Source: JBBDIX01 sp050486225 (GTDB lineage: Bacteria; Actinomycetota; Nitriliruptoria; Nitriliruptorales; Nitriliruptoraceae). Taken from it: a stretch of 64,000 nucleotides of DNA. Made by a program: the position numbers and the translations under genes. Under the pieces are notes generated by a model, which had not been told where the DNA came from, did no database searches, and was given only the letters and a program-made list of their open reading frames with translations. The stretch spans positions 29,567 through 93,566 of the forward strand of contig JBJHCV010000010.1 of assembly GCA_050486225.1 (NCBI GenBank), given 5' to 3'. Of the stretch, positions 51,939-61,036 are shown piece by piece. Within the stretch, counting starts at the first letter, position 1. Each line of letters opens with the position of its first letter.

Positions 51939-53990
51939 ATGTCGCACCACGACCCGGCGACGCCTCCCGGCAACCCGACGGACGCTGGCCACAGCGACCC
52001 CGCAGGCCACACGGACCACGGGGATCATGCGGCGACGTTCCGCGATCGGTTCTGGCTGACCGCCGGGCTCTCGGTCCCGGTGGTCATCTGGTCGCATCAC
52101 GTCCAGGAGCTCCTCGGGTACACGGCTCCCGACATCCCCGGCGCCGACCTGATCGGCCCCGTGCTCGGCTCGATCATCTTCCTCCACGGCGGATGGCCGT
52201 TCCTGGCCGGCGGCGTGCGGGAGGCCAGGGGCCGCCGTCCTGGCATGATGCTGCTGATCTCGCTGGCGATCACCGTCGCCTACGTCGCGTCCATGGCGAC
52301 CTCGCTGGGACTGTTCAACCAGGAGGTCTGGTGGGAACTGAGCCTGCTGATCGCGATCATGCTGCTCGGCCACTGGATCGAGATGCGCGCGATCGGCCAG
52401 GCGCGCGGCGCGCTCGCGGCCCTGGCCGAACTGCTTCCCGACGACGCGGACAGGGTGCTGCCCGACGGATCGGTCGAGACGGTGCGGGTGTCGGACCTCG
52501 TCGAGGGGGACGTCGTACTGGTCCGTCCGGGTGCGCGGATCCCCGCCGACGGACAGGTGGTGGACGGAACCGCGGACATCGACGAGTCAATGGTCACGGG
52601 CGAGTCCACCCCGGTGTCCCGTACGGTCGGCGACCGAGTCGTCGCGGGCACGGTCGTCGCGGACTCCTCACTGCGCGTCGAGGTGACGGCGACCGGCGAG
52701 CACACGGTGCTGGCAGGCATCCAACGCATGGTCGCCGAGGCGCAGGAATCGCGGTCTCGCACCCAGGTGCTCGCCGACCGGGCAGCCGCCCTGCTGTTCC
52801 ACGTCGCGATCGTCGCGGGCGTGATCACCGCGATCGTCTGGATCTCGCTGGGCGAGCCCGCGTTCGCGCTCGATCGGACGGTGACGGTCCTCGTGATCGC
52901 CTGCCCCCACGCGCTCGGACTCGCGATCCCCCTGGTGACGGCCATCTCGACGTCGAAGTCGGCACGGTCCGGTGTCCTCGTGAAGGACCGACTCGCCCTC
53001 GAGAAGATCCGTTCGGTCGACGCGGTCCTGTTCGACAAGACCGGGACCCTCACCCGCGGGCAACACGTCGTCGCCGACGTCGCCGCGACGGACGGTATCG
53101 ACGTCGGTGACCTGCTCGCGATCGCCGGAGCGGTCGAGGCCGACTCCGAGCATCCTCTCGCCCGGGCGATCCACGACCACGCCCGCGAACAGGTGGGCGA
53201 ACTGCCCACCGCACGCAACTTCCGATCGATGACCGGCCGCGGGGTCGAGGCCGACCTCGACGGAACCACGGTCTCCATCGGTGGACCCGCGCTGCTACGC
53301 GAGCGCGACCTCTCCGTTCCGGCCGACCTTGCCGAACGAACCACGGCGTGGCGTCAGCGAGGTGCCGCGGTCCTCCACGTCGTACGCGACGGTTCGGTGA
53401 TCGGGGCCCTCAGCCTCGAGGACGAGGTCCGGGAGGTCTCTCGTCAGGCGGTGGACGAACTCCACGCCGCGGGGATCCGGGTCGTCATGATCACCGGCGA
53501 TGCCCAGCAGGTCGCCGACGCGGTGGCCCGCGAACTCGACATCGACGAGGTGTTCGCGGAGGTCCTGCCCGAGGACAAGGACGCGACGGTCGCCGAACTC
53601 CAGCAGCGCGGGCTGACCGTGGCGATGGTCGGCGACGGGGTGAACGACGCCCCGGCGCTCGCGCGCGCCGACGTCGGCATCGCCATCGGGGCAGGCACCG
53701 ACGTCGCGATCGAGTCCGCCGGGATCGTGCTCGCCTCCGACGATCCCCGAGGAGTGAGCGCCGTACGCCGTCTGTCCACAGCGACCTACCGAAAGATGCT
53801 CCAGAACCTGTGGTGGGCTGCGGGCTACAACCTCGTCGCGATCCCGCTGGCGGCCGGTGTCCTCGCCCCGATCGGGTTCGTGCTCCCCATGGCACTGGGC
53901 GCCGTGCTCATGAGCACCTCCACGATCGTCGTCGCGCTCAACGCCCAACTGCTGCGACGCGTCCAGCTCACTCCCTCGGATCTCACCTGA
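51939..53990 (+). CDS. copB: Copper-translocating P1B-type ATPase, CopB subgroup
   Basis: A 683-residue heavy-metal ATPase. The N-terminus is His-rich (His3, 4, 18, 24, 27, 30) with no HMA domain. The metal channel motif is CPH (Cys322-His324) in VIACPHALGLAIP, which defines the CopB (P1B-3) subgroup. The actuator has VTGESTPVSR, the phosphorylation site is DKTGTLT with Asp366, and the hinge is GDGVNDAPALARADVGIAIGAGTD. CopB pumps Cu(II) or Cu(I) out of the cytoplasm. It is convergent with copA; upstream lies the DUF411 protein. Confidence 0.95.
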   Translation: MSHHDPATPPGNPTDAGHSDPAGHTDHGDHAATFRDRFWLTAGLSVPVVIWSHHVQELLGYTAPDIPGADLIGPVLGSIIFLHGGWPFLAGGVREARGRRPGMMLLISLAITVAYVASMATSLGLFNQEVWWELSLLIAIMLLGHWIEMRAIGQARGALAALAELLPDDADRVLPDGSVETVRVSDLVEGDVVLVRPGARIPADGQVVDGTADIDESMVTGESTPVSRTVGDRVVAGTVVADSSLRVEVTATGEHTVLAGIQRMVAEAQESRSRTQVLADRAAALLFHVAIVAGVITAIVWISLGEPAFALDRTVTVLVIACPHALGLAIPLVTAISTSKSARSGVLVKDRLALEKIRSVDAVLFDKTGTLTRGQHVVADVAATDGIDVGDLLAIAGAVEADSEHPLARAIHDHAREQVGELPTARNFRSMTGRGVEADLDGTTVSIGGPALLRERDLSVPADLAERTTAWRQRGAAVLHVVRDGSVIGALSLEDEVREVSRQAVDELHAAGIRVVMITGDAQQVADAVARELDIDEVFAEVLPEDKDATVAELQQRGLTVAMVGDGVNDAPALARADVGIAIGAGTDVAIESAGIVLASDDPRGVSAVRRLSTATYRKMLQNLWWAAGYNLVAIPLAAGVLAPIGFVLPMALGAVLMSTSTIVVALNAQLLRRVQLTPSDLT

Positions 53991-54096
53991 ACGCCACCGA
54001 GGCGCCGTCGACACGCAGGACGACGTCCTGTGTCGGCTGACGCGTCCTCCGCCGCCGGCTCCCGTGACGTGGCGACGCTGGGGATCGGCGGGCGTC

Positions 54097-56325
54097 TCAG
54101 GCGGCACGGCTCAGGTTGCGACCGAACCGGCGCAGGCGCAGGGCGTTGAGGACCACGCTGACGCTGGAGAATGCCATCGCCGCGCCGGCGATCATCGGGT
54201 TGAGCAGCCCGACCGCCGCGAGTGGGATTGCCGCGACGTTGTAGCCGAAAGCCCACCCGAGGTTCTGGAGGATGATGCGGTAGGTCCGGCGCGACAGCAG
54301 GATCGCGAGCGGCACGCCGGGCAGGTCCCCGCGCATGAGGGTGAGGTCGCTCGACTCGATCGCGACGTCCGTTCCGGTCCCGATCGCGATCCCCAGGTCG
54401 GCCTGCACCAGCGCGGGCGCGTCGTTGACGCCGTCGCCCACCATCGCGACGACCTCGCCTGCCTGCTGCAGCCGTTCGATCTCTCCTTGCTTGTCGCTCG
54501 GGTGGACCTCGGCCAGCACCCGGTCGATGCCCACCTGGGCGGCGATGGCGGTGGCAGTGCGACGGTTGTCGCCCGTGAGCATCGCGACGGTCAGGCCCAT
54601 GGACCTCAGGCGCGCCACCACCTCGGCGGCGTCGTCCTTGAGCTGGTCGGCGACCGCGAGCACCCCACGGACTCGTCCGTCCCACGCGACGAACACGGCG
54701 GTACGACCGGCCTCCTCGAGGTCGACGGCCCGCGACTCGAGGTCGTCGGTGAGTTCCAGCGACTGGCTGGTGAGCAGACTGCGACGCCCGACCCACACGG
54801 TGGTGCCTTCGACGTCGGCCCGGACCCCTTCGCCGGCCCGTGCCTCGAACGCGGTGACCGCGGGGAGGTCTCCGGCCCGTTCGCGTGCCGCGGTCGCGAT
54901 CGCCTGGCCGATCGGGTGCTCACTGTCCGCCTCGACGGCACCGGCACGACGCATGAGGTCGGCCTCGTCCATCCCCTGCTCGACGACGACGTCGGTCACT
55001 GCCATGCGTCCCTGCGTGAGCGTTCCGGTCTTGTCGAACACGACGGTGGTGATGTGTCGGGTGCGTTCGAGTGTCTCGATCTGCCTGATGAGCACCCCGA
55101 GTTCGGCGCCGCGACCGGTTCCGACCATGATCGCGATGGGGGTCGCGAGCCCGAGTGCGCACGGGCACGCGATGATCAGCACCGCCACGGCCGTCGTGAG
55201 TCCTGCCAGGGGGTCACCGGCGACCACGGCCCACCATGCGAACGTCAGCATGGCGATCACGATGACGACGGGTACGAACACCGCGGAGATCCGGTCCGCG
55301 AGCCGCTGGACCGGTGCCTTGCCCCGCTGGGCGTCCTGCACGAGACGCACGATCTGTGCCAGTGCCGTGTCTGCGCCGACGGCCGTGGCCCGCACGGTCA
55401 GCACACCACTCGTGTTGACCGTCGCCCCGGCGACGCGGTCACCGGGCTGCCGGTCGACAGGGATCGACTCACCGGTGAGCATGGACTCGTCGACCGAGGA
55501 GGCACCGTCGACGACCTCGCCGTCCGTCGGGATCTTCTCGCCCGGCCGGACCCGCAGGAGGTCACCGACCTGCACCTGGTCGATGTCGACCATGAGTTCC
55601 TGCCCGTCACGCACGACACGCGCCTGCTTCGCTCCCAGTTCGAGCAGCGCTCGCAGGGCATGGCCTGCCCGACTCCTCGCACGCGCCTCGAAGTAGCGTC
55701 CGAGGGCGAGCAGCGCCACAATGGCTGCGGCCACCTCGAAGTACAGGAAGCCGCCGGCGACGAGCGCCACCGCCGAGTATCCGTACGCGGCGAGCGTGCC
55801 GATGCCGATGAGCGTGTCCATGTTGGCCGTGAGACGGCGAGCGCGGCGGGCCATCTCGGCGAGGAACGGCCACCCGACGTAGAACTGCACCGGCGTGGCC
55901 AGCGCGAACTGGGTCCACCGGGCCCACGTCTGCTCGCTCAGTTCCCCGGAGAACATCGCGAGCCACAGCACCACGAGCGTCGGCGGCGTAGCCACCATCA
56001 CGCGCACGAGCCAACTGCCCATGGCTCGTGCCTCCGTCACCTCGGACGCTCCGTGGTCGTGGCCCGATGAGTCGTGGGCGACGGGCTCGAGCCGATAGCC
56101 GATGCGATCGATCGCGTGCTGCAGGTGTGCGACCTCGACCTGATGGGGATCGAGGGTGACCAGCGCCCGTCCTGTTGCGTAGTTCACCTGAGCGTCGGCG
56201 ACGCCGTCCTGCTTCTCCAGGGTCTTCTGGATGCGCGCGGCGCACGACCCGCAGGTCATCCCCTGCGCCGCGAACTCGACGGTCGTCGGGTCGCCGGACG
56301 TGGGTGGGATCCTGGTGCTCACCAT
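54097..56325 (-). CDS. copA: Cu(I)-translocating P1B-type ATPase, CopA subgroup
   Basis: A 742-residue ATPase. I start it at ATG 56325: the promoter's -10 box (56357-56362) overlaps the upstream ATG 56358 and ATG 56385 lies in the -35, so those cannot be translated from this promoter. An HMA domain has GMTCGSCA (Cys25, Cys28). The metal site is CPC in IIACPCALGLATP, and the phosphorylation site is FDKTGTLT. The hinge is GDGVNDAPALVQADLGIAIGTGTD. CopA exports Cu(I). It faces copB tail to tail across a 106-nt gap. Confidence 0.95.
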   Translation of the reverse strand: MVSTRIPPTSGDPTTVEFAAQGMTCGSCAARIQKTLEKQDGVADAQVNYATGRALVTLDPHQVEVAHLQHAIDRIGYRLEPVAHDSSGHDHGASEVTEARAMGSWLVRVMVATPPTLVVLWLAMFSGELSEQTWARWTQFALATPVQFYVGWPFLAEMARRARRLTANMDTLIGIGTLAAYGYSAVALVAGGFLYFEVAAAIVALLALGRYFEARARSRAGHALRALLELGAKQARVVRDGQELMVDIDQVQVGDLLRVRPGEKIPTDGEVVDGASSVDESMLTGESIPVDRQPGDRVAGATVNTSGVLTVRATAVGADTALAQIVRLVQDAQRGKAPVQRLADRISAVFVPVVIVIAMLTFAWWAVVAGDPLAGLTTAVAVLIIACPCALGLATPIAIMVGTGRGAELGVLIRQIETLERTRHITTVVFDKTGTLTQGRMAVTDVVVEQGMDEADLMRRAGAVEADSEHPIGQAIATAARERAGDLPAVTAFEARAGEGVRADVEGTTVWVGRRSLLTSQSLELTDDLESRAVDLEEAGRTAVFVAWDGRVRGVLAVADQLKDDAAEVVARLRSMGLTVAMLTGDNRRTATAIAAQVGIDRVLAEVHPSDKQGEIERLQQAGEVVAMVGDGVNDAPALVQADLGIAIGTGTDVAIESSDLTLMRGDLPGVPLAILLSRRTYRIILQNLGWAFGYNVAAIPLAAVGLLNPMIAGAAMAFSSVSVVLNALRLRRFGRNLSRAA

Positions 56326-56844
56326 GGGAGTTCTCGATGCCGTCTCGATGCCGACCATGATACCCCCATAGGGTATGCATCTCAACCGGCGCCCCGAGCG
56401 TCAGAGGGACACCGTCGCCGGACACTGTGGCATGCCGTGGACGGAACCTTCGCCGACGGATCGGTCCGGGCGGACGAGCGGAGCACCAGGGTCGAGTGAC
56501 GGTCTGGACGGACCCGCTCAGCGACACGAGGAGTCCCCGGCGATGCCTGTCGGAGGAGGAACCAGCCGCGCTCGCGACAGGACACCCTGCTCCTCGTTCG
56601 CGCGGCGACCACCGTGCTGGTGCCGCTCGGCCCGGACGCGGAGTTCGAACTGGCGACACCGGCCGGGCTCGGCTTGGCCAGCCGGTGCTCCGCCGCCTCC
56701 GCCGTCGAGTTCGCCCCGGAGACCTCCCGCCGGATCATGAACCGCTCACGGTCCCAGCTGGGCGCCCTGGTCGCGATCGACGGGGGTGATCCGACGGCGA
56801 GGTGGGCGCGTGGCCCCGGTGACGCCCCGCTCCCGCCCGTGTGG
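56326..56844. other. 519-bp gap; promoter at left, no convincing gene
   Basis: Apart from the copA promoter, I see no feature that I can support. A plus-strand frame from about 56580 (LLLVRAATTVLVPLGPDAEFE) reads fairly protein-like for ~60 codons, with no start site or family match, then runs through the tetR gene on the other strand. It could be a gene remnant. Confidence 0.45.
56357..56385 (-). promoter_or_regulatory. copA promoter with CsoR-like operator in the spacer
   Basis: On the minus strand TTGAGA (56385-56380), a 17-bp spacer and TATCAT (56362-56357). The spacer and -10 carry TACCC-N5-GGGTA on the plus strand (56361-56375), the CsoR-type dyad, as in the copB promoter. Both ATPases therefore look controlled by one copper-sensing repressor encoded elsewhere. 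Confidence 0.72.
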
Positions 56845-57480
56845 TCACGTCCCGCGGCCGAGGCCGGGCTCCAGCCCAGTCAGGGTGCGGCGCAGGGTGA
56901 TCGTGAGAAGCTGCTGGTAGCGGTCGAGCGGCCATCCCCGACCTTCGGTGAGACGTCCGAGCGTCTCCGGGAACATGAAGCTCCAGAGCAGGTCGGCGGC
57001 GGTGTCCGCCGTCCACGGCTCCGCAAGCACCCCTTCGTCGTCAAGGCGTCGAGCGATGGCCCGGGCGCCCTCGAGCCAACGTGGCATGCCGTGCTCGACC
57101 AGCTGCGCCACGTCCGGATCATCGTCCCCGGCGCGCAGCAGCGCCTGATCGACCGTGCGGATCCTCGAGTGGAAGTGAGCCAGATGGATCGCGAACGCGT
57201 CAAGGGCCGCAAGGGCGTCCCTCGCCTCGAGAACAGGGACCAGGGAAACCTCCAGGGCGAGTTGCTCGTCGACGTGATCGTGCAGAGCGAGCAGCAGCTG
57301 CGCCCGTGACGAGAAGTGCAGGTACAGCGCCCGCCGGCTGACACCGGCCCGTTCCGCAACCGCCCCCATCGTGACCTGCATCGGACCGCCCTCCTCCAGG
57401 AGCCGCCACGTCGCATCCAGCACCGCCCCACGGGTCCGCCTACTTCGCTGATTCTGCGGTTGATCGATCCGGTCCATCAT
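56845..57480 (-). CDS. TetR-family transcriptional regulator
   Basis: A 211-residue regulator from ATG 57480 (or 57477). The helix-turn-helix is RGAVLDATWRLLEEGGPMQVTMGAVAERAGVSRRALYLHFSSRAQLL (about 16-62); the rest is an all-helical ligand domain (about 75-205). It is divergent by only 41 nt from a truncated hydrolase gene, so it probably controlled that gene and itself from the shared spacer. No clear palindrome was found in the spacer. Confidence 0.88.
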   Translation of the reverse strand: MMDRIDQPQNQRSRRTRGAVLDATWRLLEEGGPMQVTMGAVAERAGVSRRALYLHFSSRAQLLLALHDHVDEQLALEVSLVPVLEARDALAALDAFAIHLAHFHSRIRTVDQALLRAGDDDPDVAQLVEHGMPRWLEGARAIARRLDDEGVLAEPWTADTAADLLWSFMFPETLGRLTEGRGWPLDRYQQLLTITLRRTLTGLEPGLGRGT

Positions 57481-57521
57481 GCCCCGCTTGCCAATAACTT
57501 CAGACTGCGTGCAGATACCGC

Positions 57522-58235
57522 ATGGACGAACATCACTACTGCGCCGCGGAGCGTGCCCTGTGGCACCACGTGGGCCTCGAGCCGATCGAGCATTGGATTC
57601 GTCTGCCTCGCAGCGAGGTGGACGTCCGGGTGCTCGAGGTCGGCGACGGCCCACCCGTGCTGTTCATCCACGGCGGACCCGGCGCCGCCGGACCCATCTG
57701 GGCGGACCTTGCGGCCCACCTGCCGGGATGGCGCTGCCTGCTGGTCGGCCGGCCGGGCACCGGGCTGAGCGACCCGCACCTGCTGACCGATGCGGCCAGC
57801 GTACGCCGCGAGGCCGAGACGATGGTTCCCGACGTGCTCGACGGACTCGGCGTCGATCGCGCCCACCTGGTCGGTTCGTCACACGGCAGTCACGTCGCGG
57901 TCCTGTCCTCCGTCGCCCACCCCGACCGGGTCCAGCGCACCGTCCACATCGGGTGCCCCGGCTTCATCCAGGGCATGAACGCCAGGGGGTTCGATCGCGT
58001 CATCCTCCTACCGGGCGCGACCTGGCTCTTCGGCCGGATGCCGACCAAGGAGAAGGGCATACGCCAGATCCTGCGGCAACTCGGACACGGGGCGCCCTCG
58101 CATCACGCTCGATCCCCACAGCCGATGATCGACTGGTTCGTGGCGCCTCAGCGTCACACGGACTCGTACCCGACACCCTCGCGGCGGGCCACGGACTGGC
58201 AGGCAGCCGTGAACGACGGGTACTCGTTCAGGTGA
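57522..58235 (+). pseudogene. Alpha/beta hydrolase, C-terminally truncated
   Basis: A 237-residue frame. The hydrolase core is clear: VLFIHGGPGAAGPIW (oxyanion loop), LLVGRPGTGLSDP and the nucleophile elbow VGSSHGSH (Ser120). After about residue 205 (FVAPQRHTDSYPT) similarity to the family stops: members continue with a strand carrying an Asp, then a GH motif with the catalytic His, for another 60-80 residues. Neither is found here in any frame up to the next gene. It therefore lacks its catalytic His and is likely a broken gene, although a short divergent homologue is possible. Confidence 0.6.
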
Positions 58236-58307
58236 TCGAGATCCAGCCGGGTGCAGTGCTCCTTGACCTTCGGGTCGACTTCTTCGGCGTGTCAGCATCC
58301 TTTCGAC

Positions 58308-59027
58308 TCACAAGGATGCGGCATCAAACCCGGGACGCTTCAGCGCGGGCTTCCAGCCGCCCTGGCTGCCGCGACGAAGCTGCTCGATGCCGTCGAGGAT
58401 GAGGTCGAGACCTCGTTCGAACTGAGCCGTGTAGTCGTAGCCGGATGTCCGGAGCTCCTCGGCGATCTCGATGAGGTAGGGGAACCGGCTGGCGAACGAG
58501 GGGTCGGCTTCTGCGAGTTCGTGGCCCCTGGTCTCGGCTGCTGCGGTGATGTCGCTGGGCAAGGTCTTCTCCTGGAGCGCGAAGCCGTAGATGTAGCTGT
58601 CCAGCAAGTTGTAGGCCTCGATGGCGGTCCGGATCGGTAGACCAGCCTGCGCTCGGAGGCAGGCGATCCCGGCGTGGTGGTAGTGCAGGTTGGCGGGTCC
58701 GGGGGAGCTGGTCTCCATGAGTTCGACCGCCCACGCATGGCGCCGCAGCGCCTCGCGCATCGAGGTCGCCCGATGCCGCATCGTCGCCCGCCACTGCTCC
58801 GCAGCTGCGACGTCGACCTCGCCGTAGACCATCTCGACCATCCCGTCGAGCAGGTCCTCCTTGTTCACCACATGCTTGTACAGGGCCATCGGGACCACGT
58901 CGAGCCGCGATGCCAGGTTGCGCATGCTGAGCGCCTCGATCCCCTGGCTGTCCGCCAGCTCGACGGCAGTTCGCAACGCCCGGTCCCGGGTCAGAGGTGT
59001 TCGCTTCGCACTGGACGGCTCCGACAC
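58308..59027 (-). CDS. TetR-family regulator with TetR_C domain
   Basis: A 239-residue regulator. I start it at GTG 59027 (GAGGGAACGAAG upstream), because the longer frame would run through the operators. The helix-turn-helix is ALRTAVELADSQGIEALSMRNLASRLDVVPMALYKHVVNKEDLL. The C-terminal domain resembles TetR_C_1 (Tet repressor class): PGPANLHYHHAGIACLRAQAGLPIRTAIEAYNLLDSYIYGFALQE. It is divergent from a six-span membrane protein gene with two matched palindromes between them. Confidence 0.9.
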   Translation of the reverse strand: MSEPSSAKRTPLTRDRALRTAVELADSQGIEALSMRNLASRLDVVPMALYKHVVNKEDLLDGMVEMVYGEVDVAAAEQWRATMRHRATSMREALRRHAWAVELMETSSPGPANLHYHHAGIACLRAQAGLPIRTAIEAYNLLDSYIYGFALQEKTLPSDITAAAETRGHELAEADPSFASRFPYLIEIAEELRTSGYDYTAQFERGLDLILDGIEQLRRGSQGGWKPALKRPGFDAASL

Positions 59028-59054
59028 GGCTTCGTTCCCTCGATGGTTACGCAG

Positions 59055-59120
59055 TTGACAGGTGTACAGCGTACACGTACCGTGCCGCCAGTTGGGGTGT
59101 ACGACGTACACCCCAACTGG
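59055..59120. promoter_or_regulatory. Divergent promoter with two matched TetR operators
   Basis: TTGACA (59055-59060) and TACCGT (59078-59083) form a 17-bp-spaced promoter for the membrane gene at 59156. Operator 1, GTGTAC-AGC-GTACAC (59062-59076), sits in the spacer. Operator 2 is a perfect 33-bp palindrome with arms CCAGTTGGGGTGTAC (59088-59102) and GTACACCCCAACTGG (59106-59120) around GAC; its core repeats operator 1. Both lie upstream of the tetR start (59027). Confidence 0.75.
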
Positions 59121-59155
59121 CGTACGACAGGGCGGACCGCGATCAGGAGTTCGAC

Positions 59156-59839
59156 ATGAACCTCACACCTACGGCGCTCACCCAGTTCGCCGGTGTCGCG
59201 GCCGTCGCGGCAGGCCTCATCTTCATCGGGGTCCAGATGGGTCACCCGCACCTCGACGCGGAGACGATCACCACGGCCGAGATGGCGATCCGCGGCTCGC
59301 TCAAGTTCCTCATGGCCGGGTTGGCGCTAGCCGGTGTCACCGGGATGTACCTGCGCCAGGTGCACGAGACCGGCGTGCCCGGCCTGGTCGGGTACCTGCT
59401 GTTCGCAGTGGGCTACCTGCTGATGCTGGGCACGACGTTCGCGTCCGCCTTCGTGCTCCCGGCAGTCGCCGGCATCGAACCCGGCTACGTCAACGACGTC
59501 ATCGCCGTCTCCAGCGGCCGGGCTCCGGACGGCGACATCGGCCTCTTGGCGACCGTCATCCAGGTGCAGGTCGTGGGCTACCTCGCTGGAGGGCTGGTGT
59601 TCGGCATCGCGCTGTACCGCGCGCGTGTGTTGGCTCGGTGGGCGGCCGCACTCCTGGCTGCCAGCGGCCTGATCACGGCCGCACTCTCGGTGATGCCCGA
59701 TGCTCTCTACCGGCTACTCGCCTGGCCCAACGGCATCGCCATGGTCGCGCTGGGAACCTCGCTGTGGCGCAGCACGCGCGCCACCGCCCCGGCACACGAC
59801 CCGACCGTCGCTGCGCCGCGGAACACCGCCGGTGCGTGA
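59156..59839 (+). CDS. Hypothetical six-span membrane protein
   Basis: A 227-residue protein; ATG 59156 follows CAGGAG at 59144-59149. Hydrophobic segments lie at about 10-28, 45-65, 75-100, 130-155, 158-178 and 185-200. The pattern resembles DUF4386-like or similar actinobacterial integral proteins, but I cannot name a family. Its promoter contains the TetR operators described above, so it is the regulated target; a role in efflux or in membrane adaptation is possible. The stop overlaps the next (broken) gene's ATG. Confidence 0.75.
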   Translation: MNLTPTALTQFAGVAAVAAGLIFIGVQMGHPHLDAETITTAEMAIRGSLKFLMAGLALAGVTGMYLRQVHETGVPGLVGYLLFAVGYLLMLGTTFASAFVLPAVAGIEPGYVNDVIAVSSGRAPDGDIGLLATVIQVQVVGYLAGGLVFGIALYRARVLARWAAALLAASGLITAALSVMPDALYRLLAWPNGIAMVALGTSLWRSTRATAPAHDPTVAAPRNTAGA

Positions 59840-60400
59840 TGGCCTCCCGCAGCAACGTGACCGATGGCCTCCAGAGCCGAGCCGGACCTGGCCGGCCATC
59901 AGCGGCGGGCGGCTCACATGGTGTGTTCCGATCGCCCGCGTCGCGCTCAGCGTCGTCCCGGTGACCGCAGGCGCGCTTCGGATCGTCGAGAGCGTTGGCG
60001 GGCCCGAACTCCTTCCGCACACCCACGCGTCGATGCCTCCCCCGCTCCTGTCGTCGTCCACGTCGTGGCGGCAGCCAGCCATGTGCTCGTTGGAGCGTTG
60101 CAGTTCTCTGGCCGCTCCCGGCGACGGCATCCTGGCTGGCATCGAAGAGCCGGCCGGGTACTCGTCTCGACCGGACTGGTCGTTGTCGGCACTGGGCTGT
60201 GGCTCAGTCTGCTCCACCCCGGCGCCCCCGGCGGTCCGTTGCTGTGGAGTGTCCGACTCGTCGTGAGTTCGGTGATGGGGGCCAGCCTCATCGCCGGGAT
60301 CGCCGCCCAACCACTCGCGGTCGACACCCCGCACTGGGGCTCTCGCCATGAGCGCCTCTCACGCGCCGGTCGTCGGGCCGTCAACTCGACAAGGCGATGA
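59839..60400 (+). pseudogene. DUF2306-like membrane protein gene, frameshifted
   Basis: An ATG at 59839 overlaps the previous stop (TGATG), but similarity to DUF2306 proteins is split between frames. The first part, PIARVALSVVPVTAGALRIVESVGGPELLPHTHA (about 59925-60028), is in one frame. The continuation, RVDASPAPVVVHVVAAASHVLVGALQFSG ... RRRHPGWHRRAGRVLVSTGLVVVGTGLWLSLLHPG (about 60030-60310), is in another. At least one more shift separates the first part from the ATG, and the usual C-terminus is missing. A sequencing error at one site is possible, but not at all. Confidence 0.65.
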
Positions 60401-60507
60401 CCGCGGTGAGCTCAGGGGGTGGGTGCAACATTCAGGGTCGAGGGGGGGAGTGCTCAGCGGATGCACGCGGGCACAGGCAGCCGAACGCGGTCCACCAGCC
60501 TCCGGTT

Positions 60508-61036
60508 TCATGCGAGATCGGCGAGGTCATCCCACCGTTCGACGAGTTCGACCGTGGTCAGACTGCCGCCGAGCAGTTCGGGGAACACGACCAGGACGGT
60601 GTCGACCCCGGTCGCGGAGTAGGTGCGGATGCCTTGATCCCCGAGTACGTGCGCCTCGGTCCCCAGTTGCTGGCACGTGGTCCAGTCGCCGGCGACGAGC
60701 TCGTCCACGGTGATGCCGACCTGGGCGCGTGTGTCCGGGTCGGTGCAGGTCGAGCACTGGGTGCAGGTCGAGCTCGTAGCGGTATAGCACCCGGGGCAGC
60801 AGCCCTCCATCCGGACGACGTGACGGGTGCCCTGCCGGGTCAGTTCCGCGACCACGAACGGCCGTGTCTCGCACAGGTACGGGGTCGGGAAGCTGCCGGG
60901 CGGGTTGAACCGGCCCCCGTTTGATCCTCGCGCCCTCGCCGCTGCGCGGGTCGTAGCGCGGGGCCTGGTTGCGGTAGGCGATGCCGGCGTGCGTGATCCG
61001 CGGGGCGGTGGCGACCCGGGCGCGGTCGAGCGCCAT
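60508..61036 (-). pseudogene. RES-domain toxin (MbcT-like), frameshifted
   Basis: Two frames together give a complete ~175-residue RES protein. From ATG 61036 the reading is ITHAGIAYRNQAPRYDPRSGEGARIKRG, then a one-base insertion in the C/G run at about 60909-60919 moves it to RFNPPGSFPTPYLCETRPFVVAELTRQGTRHVV, ending GIRTYSATGVDTVLVVFPELL and stop at 60508. The length, 529 nt, is one more than a multiple of three, as a single +1 shift requires. RES toxins such as MbcT destroy NAD+. Either the toxin is inactivated or there is one sequencing error in the homopolymer-like run. Confidence 0.75.

Noticed and set aside
56358..56385. Longer N-termini of the CopA ATPase
   Set aside because: Both upstream ATGs lie within the promoter elements, so they would not be in the transcript.
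56614..57309. Plus-strand 231-codon frame opposite the tetR gene
   Set aside because: The minus-strand frame is a clear TetR protein; the plus frame has no recognisable domain beyond about 60 protein-like codons upstream.
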